NCBI RefSeq assembly: GCF_030758975.1
Contig: NZ_CP132359.1
Span: 4,664,505 to 4,728,504, forward strand
Source of the DNA: Bosea beijingensis
GTDB taxonomy: Bacteria; Pseudomonadota; Alphaproteobacteria; Rhizobiales; Beijerinckiaceae
Direction of reading: 5' to 3'
Length of the DNA: 64,000 nucleotides
Each line of letters starts with the position of its first letter. Within the stretch, counting starts at the first letter, position 1. The position numbers and the translations under genes are program-made. This document shows, piece after piece, positions 1 through 9,156 of this stretch. The notes beneath the pieces are model-generated. The model ran no database searches and had not been told where the DNA came from. It saw nothing but the letters and a program-made list of their open reading frames with translations.

Positions 1-88
1 GCCGTTCCGGAATGGAGCCCGGGTCTACGCGGAGTTTATCCTTGGGTCGACCAAAGGTCGAACCCGAGGGCTCCGCCCGGGATGACGG
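1..88. repeat. Intergenic inverted repeat, cut by window edge
   Basis: GC-rich inverted-repeat DNA: a CCCGGG-containing left arm near 18-23 is mirrored by CCGGGATGACGG near 76-87. The terminal words resemble the elements at 20125-20236, 30580-30632 and 50375-50511 (CCGGAATGACgg, CCCGAGAATGACG). It follows the stop codon of the minus-strand SDR gene, so it may lie in that gene's 3' untranslated region. No gene is visible here. Confidence 0.45.
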
Positions 89-117
89 AAAGGGGAAGGC
101 GAACGGAAGGAAGCTCC

Positions 118-879
118 TTACCCTCGCCCGACGAGCGGGGCCTTGGTCGCCATTACCGTGACGAACAGCACGTTCGCCTCGGGCGGCAGTCCGGCCATGT
201 GCAGCACGGTCGTCGCGACATGCTCGACATCCATCACCGCCTCGACCTTGATCGAGCCGTCCGCCTGCGGCACGCCGGTCGTCATCTTGCGCGCCATCTC
301 GGTCAGCGCATTGCCGATATCGACCTGGCCGACGGCGATGTCGTATTTGCGCCCGTCGAGAGCGGCGGTCTTGGTCAGGCCCGAGATCGCATGCTTGGTC
401 GCGGTATAGGCGACGGAGTTCGGCCGCGGCGCATGGGCCGAGATCGAGCCGTTATTGATGATGCGCCCGCCCTGCGGTTGCTGGTCCTTCATCACCTTGA
501 AGGCGGCCTGCGTGCAGAGAAACGGCCCGGTCAGGTTGGTATCGACCACCTTCTGCCAGTCCTCCAGCGAGAGGTCCTCCAGCAGCACGCCGCCCGGCGC
601 GTTGACGCCGGCATTGTTGAAGAGCACGTCGACCCGCCCGAAGGCTTCCTTCGTCCTGGCGAAGAGGTTCTCGACCGAGGCCTTGTCGGTGACGTCGGTC
701 GGCACCGCGAGCGCACGCCCCTTGTCGACGCCGGAGAGCTCGATCGTCTCCTCCAGCGCATCCGCACGGCGGCCGGCTAGCACGGTGCGATAGCCGTCCT
801 TCAGGAAAGCGATGGCGACCGAGCGCCCAACGCCCGAGCCGGCGCCGGTGATGATCGCGACCTTGTTATGTCCCGCCAT
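118..879 (-). CDS. SDR family NAD(P)-dependent oxidoreductase
   Basis: A 253-residue classical short-chain dehydrogenase. The N-terminal Rossmann motif TGAGSGVGR (about residues 11-19), the NNAG motif near residue 89 and the catalytic YTATK (YxxxK) are all present, with a Ser in the preceding strand (NGSIS). Length is typical of the family. The substrate cannot be read from sequence; the 3-oxoacyl-ACP-reductase-like subgroup is likely. The ATG at 879 matches the start of family members ([12 protein letters not shown]). It is followed by the intergenic repeat at 1-88 and is divergent from the Kelch gene. Confidence 0.9.
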   Translation of the reverse strand: MAGHNKVAIITGAGSGVGRSVAIAFLKDGYRTVLAGRRADALEETIELSGVDKGRALAVPTDVTDKASVENLFARTKEAFGRVDVLFNNAGVNAPGGVLLEDLSLEDWQKVVDTNLTGPFLCTQAAFKVMKDQQPQGGRIINNGSISAHAPRPNSVAYTATKHAISGLTKTAALDGRKYDIAVGQVDIGNALTEMARKMTTGVPQADGSIKVEAVMDVEHVATTVLHMAGLPPEANVLFVTVMATKAPLVGRG

Positions 880-1032
880 GCGTTTCCCCGTATTTCCCTA
901 GACCTAAATCGTTTGAGATGGCGCCCGACCATAACGGGCGAAACCGCCCAGGGGAACCATGAGCGAGCCGGCGTTCCATGCGCTTGCCGCCCGCCCGCTC
1001 TGCCGTATCGTTGTAGTCGGGAGGATGACGCG

Positions 1033-2118
1033 ATGACCAGCCTGAACCGCCGCCACCTGCTTGCGGCCGGCGCTGCCACGCTCGCCGGCCCGGCGCTCGC
1101 CCAGCAGCAGGGCCACGAGCATCACGGCCCGCAATACGAGCGCTTGAGCCAGCCCGGCCGGATCGAGAAGCCGCCGCTCGCGGCGACGCAGAACGTCTTC
1201 GATTCGCCGGCCCCGAAAGCCGCCACGCCCGGCCGCTGGAGCGCCAAGGCGCCGTTGCCGCTGCCGCGCTCGGAAATGGCCTGGGCGACGGCCTTCGAGG
1301 ACCGGATGCATGTCGTCGGCGGCTATGGCGAGCAGCGCACCGACCGCCCGTATCACCATGTCTACGAAGGCAAGGCGGACAAATGGCATGACGGCGCGCC
1401 CCTGCCGCAGGGCGCCAACCATGTCGGCGTCGCCTTCCTTGACGGCAAGCTTTTCGCCATCGGCGGCTTTCTCGAGCAGAACCGCAAGCCGCATCCGCGC
1501 TGCTTCACCTATGATCCCAAAGCCGATCGCTGGGCCGAGATCGCGTCCCTGCCCCGCCCCGCCGGCTCGACCGCCGTGGTCGGCCTCGGCGGCTTGCTCC
1601 ACGTCATCGGCGGCGCCATCGGCGAGACGACCGAGACCAAGCGTTCGATCGACTGGCATCTGGTCTACGATCCCAAGGCCGATCGCTGGAGCGAACGCAC
1701 GCCCCTGCCGACCGCCCGTGACCACACCGGCACGCTCGCCATCGGCAACCTGATCCATGTCATCGGCGGGCGGGTCGATTCCTTCCACACCAACTCGAAC
1801 CTGCACCATTCCTACGATCCGGCCGCCGACAAATGGATGATGCGGACACCGGCGCCGACAGGCCGCTCCGGCCATGGCGCCGTGCTCTATCGTGGCAAGG
1901 TCTTCGTGATGGGCGGCGAAGGCACCAATCGCGTCTTCGGCCAGATGGAGGCCTATGACCCGGCAACCGACGGCTGGGAGCAATATGCCCCGATGCTGAC
2001 GCCCCGCCACGGGCTGGGCGCAGCACTGGTCGGCGACGCCGTCCATGTCGCAGGTGGTGGCCCGGTCATGGGCGGCGGCGTACAGAGCGCCGTGCACGAG
2101 GCGTTCTCGCTGGGATGA
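1033..2118 (+). CDS. Secreted Kelch-repeat beta-propeller protein (Tat substrate)
   Basis: A 361-residue protein. The N-terminus NRRHLLAAGAATLAGPALA carries the twin-arginine motif, a hydrophobic stretch and an AxA cleavage site, so export by Tat is expected. A His-rich patch (GHEHHG) follows. The body holds five to six Kelch blades, each with a GG pair then a spaced Y and W (for example YDPKADRWAE and YDPAADKW). I chose the ATG at 1033, downstream of GGGAGGATG, because earlier in-frame starts would bury the signal peptide. Ligand or enzymatic role is unknown. The next gene, 79 bp downstream, is also exported. Confidence 0.85.
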   Translation: MTSLNRRHLLAAGAATLAGPALAQQQGHEHHGPQYERLSQPGRIEKPPLAATQNVFDSPAPKAATPGRWSAKAPLPLPRSEMAWATAFEDRMHVVGGYGEQRTDRPYHHVYEGKADKWHDGAPLPQGANHVGVAFLDGKLFAIGGFLEQNRKPHPRCFTYDPKADRWAEIASLPRPAGSTAVVGLGGLLHVIGGAIGETTETKRSIDWHLVYDPKADRWSERTPLPTARDHTGTLAIGNLIHVIGGRVDSFHTNSNLHHSYDPAADKWMMRTPAPTGRSGHGAVLYRGKVFVMGGEGTNRVFGQMEAYDPATDGWEQYAPMLTPRHGLGAALVGDAVHVAGGGPVMGGGVQSAVHEAFSLG

Positions 2119-2197
2119 GTGGATAGGCGCCGGCGGCTTGTCGCAAGCTCGCACCGCAGCCCCGTGTTATCGTCGGGCCGCCAACGGAGATTTCGCC

Positions 2198-2671
2198 TTG
2201 CTTCGCTCCCTGCTGCTCGCGTTCGCCCTGCTGACGATAACCCCGGCCCTGCGCGCCCAAGAGCCGGCCGTCGAGCTCGCCGGCATCGGCCCGGCGCCGA
2301 TCCGTCTCTCCACGCAATCCCTCGCGGCCCTGCCTGTCACGGAGCGCGACGTGACCTTCGAGACCTCGAAGGGGCCGGCGACGCGGCGCTACAAGGGCGT
2401 GCAGCTCTGGGATGTCCTGCAGGCGAACAAGGCGCTCGACGGCCTGAAACCCGTCGAGCAATTGAAGAAGACCTTCCTCGTCAGCGCGAAGGACGGCTAC
2501 CAGGTCGCGTTCTCGATCGGCGAGATCCATCCCGATTTCGGCAACCTGCCCCTGATCCTCGTCTCTGCGGTGGACGGCAAGGCGCTCGACGGCGGCTGGC
2601 GCCTCGTCGCGCCCGGCGACAAGCGTGGAGCGCGGGCGGTCTACGAGGTCGTGAAGATCGAATTGCGCTGA
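2198..2671 (+). CDS. Periplasmic molybdopterin-oxidoreductase-fold protein
   Basis: A 157-residue protein starting at TTG 2198, preceded by GGAG with 9 nt spacing. The start is chosen because it places a Sec signal peptide (LLRSLLLAFALL...ALRA) at the N-terminus. The mature part has features of the sulfite-oxidase-type molybdopterin-binding fold: a YKGVQLWDVL segment, GYQVAFSIGEI, and a C-terminal WRLVAPGDKRGARAV. The conserved Cys ligand of true SuoX-type enzymes is not seen, so cofactor binding is doubtful. It probably shares a transcript with the Kelch gene. Confidence 0.7.
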   Translation: MLRSLLLAFALLTITPALRAQEPAVELAGIGPAPIRLSTQSLAALPVTERDVTFETSKGPATRRYKGVQLWDVLQANKALDGLKPVEQLKKTFLVSAKDGYQVAFSIGEIHPDFGNLPLILVSAVDGKALDGGWRLVAPGDKRGARAVYEVVKIELR

Positions 2672-2882
2672 GAGCGGGCGCGCGGCGCGTCTGTAATGTC
2701 TCTGTCACGGCGATCCGCTATCGGATCGCGTCCCTTTTTCAGATCGTACTGAACAAGGTGTTACCCGCACGCAGCGGCGATTAACGCCACTGTGGACTTG
2801 GCGCGGCGGTCACTTTGAATGGAAAAGGACAGGTGTTATCCCCACCGCCGAGTATGCGTATGCCTAGGGATTGGTGCATTCC

Positions 2883-3419
2883 ATGAAAAGCGCCGTCGTC
2901 GTCGCTGCGAGCGTGGTCGTTCTGGAGATTTTTGCTCTGCGACCTGCCCATGCCGGCTTTCTTGACTTTCTGCTCGGCCCTCCCCCACGCACCGAGACGC
3001 CCTATGTTTCGACGCCGCTGGAGATGACCATCCGTCCCGGGCGGCCAGCCTCCAAGGCGCCGAAGAAGGCGCCGGTCGAGCGGCCGCCTGTCCTGGTCAC
3101 GCCGATGGACCCGGTCAAGGACCCCAACTGGTTCTTGAGCGACCCGACCCTCCGCAAAGGGGATGTCGTGGTGCTGCCGGGCAAGGTCGTCGTCTTCAAC
3201 GGCAACAGGGGCGAGCGACGCCGATCCGACTTCGAAGACCTCCTGAGAACCCAGCTCGTCTCGCTGAAGGAACGCAGCCGCATCCGGGCGTTCACCGACT
3301 ATTTGAACGGTGCGGTCAGGGCATTCAAGGCCGGGCCGGCCACGGCCTTGCAGGTCGAACGCCCCGCCTCGCTGACCGCGCCGGGCGAAGTCCGCATCGT
3401 TTCAACGCTGAAGAACTGA
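2883..3419 (+). CDS. Hypothetical exported protein
   Basis: About 178 residues. The N-terminus MKSAVVVAASVVVLEIFALRPAHA looks like a Sec signal peptide ending in AHA. A Pro/Lys-rich linker follows (residues about 35-70), then a soluble domain with many Arg/Lys residues. I do not recognise the family. ATG 2883 gives the cleanest signal peptide; an in-frame TTG at 2871 sits directly behind AGGGA and is an alternative. It is convergent with mccB, with 50 bp between the stops. Confidence 0.7.
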   Translation: MKSAVVVAASVVVLEIFALRPAHAGFLDFLLGPPPRTETPYVSTPLEMTIRPGRPASKAPKKAPVERPPVLVTPMDPVKDPNWFLSDPTLRKGDVVVLPGKVVVFNGNRGERRRSDFEDLLRTQLVSLKERSRIRAFTDYLNGAVRAFKAGPATALQVERPASLTAPGEVRIVSTLKN

Positions 3420-3469
3420 GGCCGCCCGGGAAACGAGGCGTGGCTCGTCCCACGCCTCGGCCCGCCCCC

Positions 3470-5077
3470 TCACATTCGGAACACGCCGAATTTCGTCTCC
3501 GGCACCTCGGCATTGAGCGTCGCGGAGAAGGCCAGCGCCAGCACGCGGCGTGTCTCCGAGGGCAGGATGATGCCGTCATCCCAGAGCCGCGCCGTCGCAA
3601 AATAGGGCGAACCTTCTTCTTCATAACGGTTGCGGATCGGCGCCTTGAAGGCCTCCTCGTCGGCTGCCGCCCAGCTCTTGCCCTCGGCCTCGATATTGTC
3701 GCGGCGCACGGTCGCGAGCACGCTCGCCGCCTGCTCGCCGCCCATCACCGAAATCCGCGAATTCGGCCAGGTGAACAGGAAGCGCGGCGAATAGGCCCGC
3801 CCGCACATGCCGTAATTGCCGGCGCCGAAGGAGCCGCCGACCAGCACAGTGATCTTCGGTACTCGTGCCGAGGCCACCGCCGTGACCAGCTTGGCGCCGT
3901 CCTTGGCGATGCCGCGCGTCTCGACATCGCGCCCGACCATGAAGCCGGTGATATTCTGCAGAAAGAGCAGCGGAATGCGCCGCTGGCAGCAGAGCTCGAT
4001 GAAATGCGCGCCCTTGACCGCGCTTTCCGAGAACAGGATGCCGTTATTGGCGATGATCCCGACCGGGATGCCGTGGATGCGGGCAAAGCCCGTCACCAGC
4101 GTCGTGCCGTAGAGCTTCTTGAACTCGTCGAACTCCGAGCCGTCGACGAGCCGTGCGATCACCTCGCGGATGTCGTACTGCTTCTTGAGGTCGGTCGGCA
4201 CGACGGCTTCAAGCTCTGCGGGATCGTAGAGCGGCTCAACCGGCTCGGCGATGTCGATATCGGGGCGCTTCACGCTGTTGAGATTGCCGGCGATCCGCCG
4301 GGCGATGGCGAGCGCATGGGTATCGTCACCGGCATAATGGTCGGCGACGCCTGAGAGCCGCGCATGTACATCGGCGCCGCCCAAATCCTCGGCCGAAACG
4401 ACTTCGCCGGTCGCGGCCTTCACCAGCGGCGGACCACCGAGGAAGATCGTGCCCTGCTTCCTGACGATCACCGTCTCGTCTGACATTGCCGGGACATAGG
4501 CGCCGCCGGCCGTGCAGGAGCCCATCACCACCGCGACCTGCGGGATGCCCTCGGCCGAAAGCGTCGCCTGGTTGTAGAAGATCCGGCCGAAATGCTCGCG
4601 GTCGGGGAAGACCTCGGTTTGGTGCGGCAGGTTCGCACCGCCGGAATCGACGAGGTAAATGCAGGGCAAGCGGTTCTCGCGCGCGATCTCCTGCGCCCGC
4701 AGATGCTTCTTCACCGTCATCGGATAATAGGTGCCGCCTTTGATCGTCGCATCGTTGCAGACGATCATGCACTCGCGGCCGGCGACGCGGCCGATGCCGG
4801 CGATCATGCCCGCGGCATGGACATCGCCCTCATACATGCCGAAGGCGGCGAGCGAGCCGATCTCGAGGAAGGCCGAGCCCGGATCGGTCAGGCGCAACAC
4901 GCGCTCGCGCGGCAGAAGCTTGCCACGCGCCGTATGGCGCTCGCGGGACTTGGCATTGCCGCCGAGCGCGGCGGTGGCGCGATGCTGCTGAAGTTCATCG
5001 CGCAATCCGGCCCAGGCATCGGCATTGGCGCGCGTCTCGGCCGAATTCAGATCGACCTTGCTCTCGATGACAGGCAC
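3470..5077 (-). CDS. mccB: Methylcrotonyl-CoA carboxylase beta subunit (carboxyltransferase)
   Basis: A 535-residue biotin-dependent carboxyltransferase that moves CO2 from biotin to 3-methylcrotonyl-CoA in leucine degradation. The block [16 protein letters not shown] and the glycine-rich oxyanion segments ([30 protein letters not shown]) are typical of MCC beta rather than propionyl-CoA carboxylase. I chose GTG 5077: it lies 7 nt behind GAGGAG and gives the family's usual length, while the longer frame starts at TTG 5098 with no good ribosome site. The biotin-carrying MCC alpha subunit is not next to it. Isovaleryl-CoA dehydrogenase, the preceding enzyme, is 5 kb away on the other strand. 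Confidence 0.92.
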   Translation of the reverse strand: MPVIESKVDLNSAETRANADAWAGLRDELQQHRATAALGGNAKSRERHTARGKLLPRERVLRLTDPGSAFLEIGSLAAFGMYEGDVHAAGMIAGIGRVAGRECMIVCNDATIKGGTYYPMTVKKHLRAQEIARENRLPCIYLVDSGGANLPHQTEVFPDREHFGRIFYNQATLSAEGIPQVAVVMGSCTAGGAYVPAMSDETVIVRKQGTIFLGGPPLVKAATGEVVSAEDLGGADVHARLSGVADHYAGDDTHALAIARRIAGNLNSVKRPDIDIAEPVEPLYDPAELEAVVPTDLKKQYDIREVIARLVDGSEFDEFKKLYGTTLVTGFARIHGIPVGIIANNGILFSESAVKGAHFIELCCQRRIPLLFLQNITGFMVGRDVETRGIAKDGAKLVTAVASARVPKITVLVGGSFGAGNYGMCGRAYSPRFLFTWPNSRISVMGGEQAASVLATVRRDNIEAEGKSWAAADEEAFKAPIRNRYEEEGSPYFATARLWDDGIILPSETRRVLALAFSATLNAEVPETKFGVFRM

Positions 5078-5189
5078 GGGCGCGCTCCTCGACGACAATC
5101 TCAGCCGAGTTTATGGCGCGCCGCGTCGAAAACGCCAACCGGCGCGGACGCACGGACGCGACCGTGCAAATCCGCGCCGCTGGATCGGC

Positions 5190-5390
5190 TCACTCCTGCA
5201 TCTTGTTGATCGAGCCGGTCACGGAAGGCGCCGCCACGGCGCCGATCGCGCCACCGGCGATCGCCCCGATCGGTCCGCCGACGAGGGCGCCGGCGCCCGC
5301 GCCGGCCGCCGCACCGGCGATGCGCTGGTCGGTGGTGTTGCAGGCCGCGAGCAGCATGGCGAGGCTCCCTGCCAGAAAAACGCTTCGCAT
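5190..5390 (-). CDS. Small glycine-zipper lipoprotein
   Basis: About 66 residues from ATG 5390. A signal peptide with lipobox LAAC is followed by a short stretch and a Gly/Ala-rich membrane-like segment (AGAAAGAGAGALVGGPIGAIAGGAIG), a glycine zipper. The start at 5390 has GGGGA 5 nt upstream; ATGs at 5396 and 5402 are in frame and possible. Likely a small outer-membrane or periplasm-facing lipoprotein. It is transcribed toward mccB but 112 bp away. Confidence 0.75.
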   Translation of the reverse strand: MRSVFLAGSLAMLLAACNTTDQRIAGAAAGAGAGALVGGPIGAIAGGAIGAVAAPSVTGSINKMQE

Positions 5391-5455
5391 GGTCATCCCC
5401 ATCTTCAACCCAACCCTGGTCGAAGATGGCGGCGCCATGGCTAACGGATGGTAAA

Positions 5456-6160
5456 TCAGGCCTGAACGGTCGGGCCGAACACGCGCTCGAACGCCTCGCG
5501 CAGCACCGAATCGACCTCTGGCATCGTCACCGGCAACCCGAGATCGACCAGCGAGGTGACACCGTACTGGCTGACGCCGCAGGGCACGATGCCGTCGAAA
5601 TGCGACAGGTCCGGCTCGACATTCAGCGAGATGCCGTGGAACGAGACCCAGCGCCGCACCCGGATGCCGATCGCGGCGATCTTGTCCTCGGTATCCACGC
5701 CCTTGGTTGGCCGACGCACCCAGACGCCGACGCGGTCCTCGCGCCGCTCGCCGCGGACATTGAAGTCGTCGAGCGCACCGATCAGCCAGCCTTCGAGCGC
5801 GGCAACGAAGCGGCGCAGGTCCGGCTGACGGCGCTTCAGGTCGAGCATGACATAGGCCACGCGCTGACCCGGGCCGTGATAGGTGAACTGCCCGCCCCGC
5901 CCCGAGCGGAATACCGGGAAGCGCTCGGGCGCGATCAGGTCCTCGTCGCGGGCCGAGGTGCCGGCGGTGTAGAGCGGCGGATGCTCGACCAGCCAGACGC
6001 GCTCGCGCGCCAGCCCGTCCGCAATCAGCCCGGCACGGGCCTCCATCTCGGCGACGGCTTCGTCATAGCCGACGAGCCCCTCTCTCACGACCCATTCGAC
6101 CGGCTCCGCCAGCCCTTCCGGCAGGAAGGAGACGGCCAGTTCCTCGCGCATCTTCACCAT
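5456..6160 (-). CDS. lipB: Lipoyl(octanoyl) transferase
   Basis: A 234-residue LipB that transfers octanoate from acyl carrier protein to lipoyl domains of 2-oxoacid dehydrogenases and glycine cleavage H protein. The signature [15 protein letters not shown], the catalytic Lys in [11 protein letters not shown] and the catalytic Cys in IVPCGV are present. The first ATG (6160) is used. Its neighbours, a lipoprotein and a divergent FliN-like gene, are not functionally related. Confidence 0.95.
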   Translation of the reverse strand: MVKMREELAVSFLPEGLAEPVEWVVREGLVGYDEAVAEMEARAGLIADGLARERVWLVEHPPLYTAGTSARDEDLIAPERFPVFRSGRGGQFTYHGPGQRVAYVMLDLKRRQPDLRRFVAALEGWLIGALDDFNVRGERREDRVGVWVRRPTKGVDTEDKIAAIGIRVRRWVSFHGISLNVEPDLSHFDGIVPCGVSQYGVTSLVDLGLPVTMPEVDSVLREAFERVFGPTVQA

Positions 6161-6298
6161 GGCTTAACCATGTTCCGTTCAAAGTTTCCGGGCTGGTGAC
6201 GTGACCGGCCCGCCCCGCGGAATGCCTCTTGCGCCCAAAACCGGCAGGCAGGCAAGTTTCGCTGGACGAATTCTGAAGTAGGGTCCCGGAGACAGAAC

Positions 6299-6568
6299 TT
6301 GAAGGCCGATCTCGATCTCGTCCCGGTGGAACTCACGGTGGTGCTCGGCCAGACCGAAATGCCGATCTACAAGCTGCTGCGCTTGGGCCGCGGCGCCATC
6401 ATCGAGCTGAACACCAGCGAGACCGACGAGGTCCAGATTCTCGCCAACAACCACCCCTTCGCCAAGGGAATCGTCGTCGTCAGCGGCGCGCGAATCTCGG
6501 TCGAGATCACCCAGATGCTCAAGCGGCCGACGATCTACACCCTGCAGGCCGTCGCCGAGGCCGCCTGA
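6299..6568 (+). CDS. Orphan FliN/SpoA-domain protein
   Basis: An 89-residue protein that is essentially one SpoA (FliN C-terminal) domain: VPVELTVVLGQTEMPIYKLL, then LGRGAIIELN, VQILANNHPFAKGIVVV and VEITQML. Translation starts at TTG 6299, 7 nt behind GGAG. In the flagellar switch complex FliN forms the C-ring with FliM; here no motility gene is adjacent (lipB before, tRNA-Leu after). It may be a dispersed switch component, a second FliN paralogue or a type III secretion-like SctQ fragment. The domain is certain, the role is not. Confidence 0.85.
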   Translation: MKADLDLVPVELTVVLGQTEMPIYKLLRLGRGAIIELNTSETDEVQILANNHPFAKGIVVVSGARISVEITQMLKRPTIYTLQAVAEAA

Positions 6569-6693
6569 ACCGGCCGATCTGGGGAAAAATCGCGCTTCTG
6601 CGTTTTTCCTTCGTGACGCTCTTGTGGCAGCGGATTCGATTTGCTAGATCGGCGCCGCTCCCTGGTTGCACCGCCCGCAACCGGAAACGAGCT

Positions 6694-6778
6694 GCGGTCG
6701 TGGCGGAATTGGTAGACGCACTACCTTGAGGTGGTAGCGGGGAGACCCGTGGAGGTTCGAGTCCTCTCGACCGCACCA
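6694..6778 (+). tRNA. tRNA-Leu (anticodon GAG)
   Basis: An 85-nt class II tRNA. The acceptor arms GCGGTCG (6694-6700) and CGACCGC (6768-6774) pair fully, followed by discriminator A and a genomically encoded CCA (6776-6778). The anticodon stem is CTACC/GGTAG with loop TTGAGGT, giving anticodon GAG at 6728-6730 (reads CUC/CUU). A long variable arm and the GGTTCGAGTCC T-arm are visible. A strong terminator hairpin follows 20 nt later. Confidence 0.97.
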
Positions 6779-6798
6779 AATTCGGATGAAAATCCAGC

Positions 6799-6830
6799 GA
6801 AAGGCGACCCATCGGGTCGCCTTTCGTGTT
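6799..6830 (+). terminator. Rho-independent terminator after tRNA-Leu
   Basis: A perfect 12-bp stem, GAAAGGCGACCC (6799-6810) with GGGTCGCCTTTC (6814-6825) and a 3-nt loop, then GTGTTT. It fits termination of the tRNA transcript. Confidence 0.85.
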
Positions 6831-6997
6831 TCCGGGCGATGCCAGACGCTTGCACCCGAATCCTCACATCTTGCCGCAACCGCGTTTCGGCATCCCGGCT
6901 AAGCTCTGGAACGCTCCCGTCACCGATCTGGCTGACAGATGGCAGAACTTCGGTAACGTAAACCGGCCGTCAAGCATTCCCAGCAATTCTCCCTGAC

Positions 6998-7972
6998 ATG
7001 AACGCCCGCCGCATCCCTCGCTTCCGCGCCCTGCCGCTCCTGGCTGCCGCCGCATTCGTGGCCCTTGGCGGCTGCGTCGCGCTCGACAACTACCCGTCGA
7101 AGGGCGATGCCCGGCCGCATCCCGGCGTCGCGGCGGCCCGCAACTACCCGATCCAGGGCATCGACATCTCCCGCTGGCAGGGCGAGATCGACTGGAACGC
7201 CGTCAAGGCCGCCGGCACCCGCTTCGTCTACATGAAGGCGACCGAGGGCGGCGACCATGTCGACCCGAATTTCCAGCGCAACTGGGAAGGCGCGCGCCGC
7301 GCCGGTGTGCCACGCGGCGCCTACCACTTCGTCTTCTGGTGCCGCCCGGCCCTTGAGCAAGCGGTCTGGTTCAAGCAGCAGATTCCGAACGATCCCGACG
7401 CGCTGCCCCCGGTGCTGGACGTCGAGTGGAACGGCGAATCGCGGAAATGCCCGCAGAAGATCAACCGCGAGCTCGCCCGCGAGAAGATCAAGCTCATGCT
7501 GACCGAGCTCGAACAGCTCACCGGCAAGAAGCCGGTGATCTATACCGACATCACCTTCCACCGCGAGGTGCTCGAGGGGCAGTTCAACGACTACCCCTAC
7601 TGGATCCGCTCGACCGCGGCCCTTCCGGAAACCCGCTACAGCAACCGTCCCTGGGCCTTCTGGCAGTTCACCACCACCGGCCGCGTGCCCGGCATCAAGG
7701 GCGATGTCGACCGCAACGCCTTCTTCGGCAGCGAAAGCCAGTTCGCGGGCTGGCTGCGCGGCGAGTACGATATCGGCACAAGGCGCTGGGAAAGCCGCAA
7801 CTCGCCCGCACCGGTCCAGCAGGCACCGCTGCCTGCCCCGTCGGCGCCCATGCCACAGGCCCCGCAGGAGCCGAGCGACGTACCCGTCGCGCGCATCCCC
7901 GGCAGCGTGCCCGCCGCCGCCTCGACCATGCGGGCCATGGACAACCAGGTCGAACCCGTGGTCCTCGACTGA
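6998..7972 (+). CDS. GH25 family lysozyme, lipoprotein form
   Basis: A 324-residue glycoside hydrolase family 25 muramidase. An N-terminal signal peptide ends in the lipobox LGGC, so membrane anchoring is expected. The catalytic domain shows GIDISRWQGEIDW (residues about 51-63), YMKATEGG, and the DxE motif in LDVEWNG. The C-terminal 70 residues are Pro/Ala-rich and look disordered. It is the first of two tandem GH25 genes that share long identical blocks. The gap to the second is about 120 bp. Confidence 0.92.
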   Translation: MNARRIPRFRALPLLAAAAFVALGGCVALDNYPSKGDARPHPGVAAARNYPIQGIDISRWQGEIDWNAVKAAGTRFVYMKATEGGDHVDPNFQRNWEGARRAGVPRGAYHFVFWCRPALEQAVWFKQQIPNDPDALPPVLDVEWNGESRKCPQKINRELAREKIKLMLTELEQLTGKKPVIYTDITFHREVLEGQFNDYPYWIRSTAALPETRYSNRPWAFWQFTTTGRVPGIKGDVDRNAFFGSESQFAGWLRGEYDIGTRRWESRNSPAPVQQAPLPAPSAPMPQAPQEPSDVPVARIPGSVPAAASTMRAMDNQVEPVVLD

Positions 7973-8092
7973 GCTTGCAGGCGAAATCGCGCCGGTTAAC
8001 CAAGGCTGAAATTCATTGTTCGACTGCGCCGCAATTCTAACCGGCGCTTAACCACGCTGCCCGCATCTGGACCTCTGATGCGGGAGAGACAC

Positions 8093-9061
8093 ATGCCAGC
8101 GCGCAAGCTGACCACTCGACGGACAGGTTTCGGAGCCTTCGCCATTGCGGCGCTTTTGACGTGTTTCGTCGAGCCCGCGCAGGCACTCTATCCGAAGAAG
8201 GGCGACAGTGCCCCCCATGACGGCGTCCGCGACGCGCGGCGCAAGGCGATCCAGGGCATCGACGTCTCCCGCTGGCAGGGCGAGATCGATTGGGCTCGGG
8301 TCAAGGATGCCGGCACGCGCTTCGCCTTCATCAAGGCGACCGAGGGCGGCGACTATCTCGATCCGAATTTCCGCCGCAACTGGGCCGAAGCCAAGAAGAA
8401 CGGCATCCCGCGCGGCGCTTATCATTTCGTCTGGTGGTGCCGTTCCGCCAAGGAGCAAGTGCGCTGGTTCAAGAAGAATATTCCGCGCGATCCCGACGCC
8501 TTGCCGCCAGTGCTCGATGTCGAATGGCAGAACGGCTCGCAATGCACCCGCAAGATCTCGAAAGAGCTGGCGCTGGCCAAGATCGACGAGATGCTGAAGG
8601 GCCTGCGCGAGCATACCGGCAAGAAGCCGATCATCTATACCGACATCAATTTCCATGAGGACGTGCTGGAGGGCGAGCTCAAGGATCACCCCTTCTGGCT
8701 GCGCTCCACCGCCGCGCCGCTGGCCAAGCGCTACGAGCGCGACCGCTGGGAGTTCTGGCAGTTCACCACGACCGGCCGCGTGCCGGGCATCACCGGTGAT
8801 GTCGACCGCAACGCCTTCTTCGGCAGCGAGCGCGAGTTCGACGCCTGGCGCCAGGGCCGTTTCGATATCGGCACGCGCAAATGGCATGGTGGCGAGCCGA
8901 AGGTCGCGGTCCGGACGCCGCCGCCCACTCCAGCAGGCCTGCGCGCGCCCAAGGATGCCGGCGGCACCAGGCTGAAATTCGCCCCGCCCGGCCGGATTCC
9001 CAACGCCCGCACGGCCGATAACCGCCGCACCGATGTAACCGGCTCGATCGGGCGGGACTGA
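8093..9061 (+). CDS. GH25 family lysozyme, secreted form
   Basis: A 322-residue paralogue of the preceding gene. ATG 8093 is preferred over ATG 8078 because GGGAGA lies directly upstream of it. The signal peptide ends near EPAQA with no lipobox Cys, so this copy should be soluble in the periplasm or medium. Catalytic blocks GIDVSRWQGEIDW, FIKATEGG and LDVEWQNG are kept. The C-terminal tail is again Pro/Arg-rich. The pair is an obvious tandem duplication with different predicted localisation. Confidence 0.92.
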   Translation: MPARKLTTRRTGFGAFAIAALLTCFVEPAQALYPKKGDSAPHDGVRDARRKAIQGIDVSRWQGEIDWARVKDAGTRFAFIKATEGGDYLDPNFRRNWAEAKKNGIPRGAYHFVWWCRSAKEQVRWFKKNIPRDPDALPPVLDVEWQNGSQCTRKISKELALAKIDEMLKGLREHTGKKPIIYTDINFHEDVLEGELKDHPFWLRSTAAPLAKRYERDRWEFWQFTTTGRVPGITGDVDRNAFFGSEREFDAWRQGRFDIGTRKWHGGEPKVAVRTPPPTPAGLRAPKDAGGTRLKFAPPGRIPNARTADNRRTDVTGSIGRD

Positions 9062-9156
9062 GCCACCTTTTGCCGGCTGTCATGCCGCCGTCACATCGGC
9101 GGCGCCCTTAGGCGCCGCGCCGCCGGAGAGGTCCGTGGCGACAGCGGAAGCCCGGC

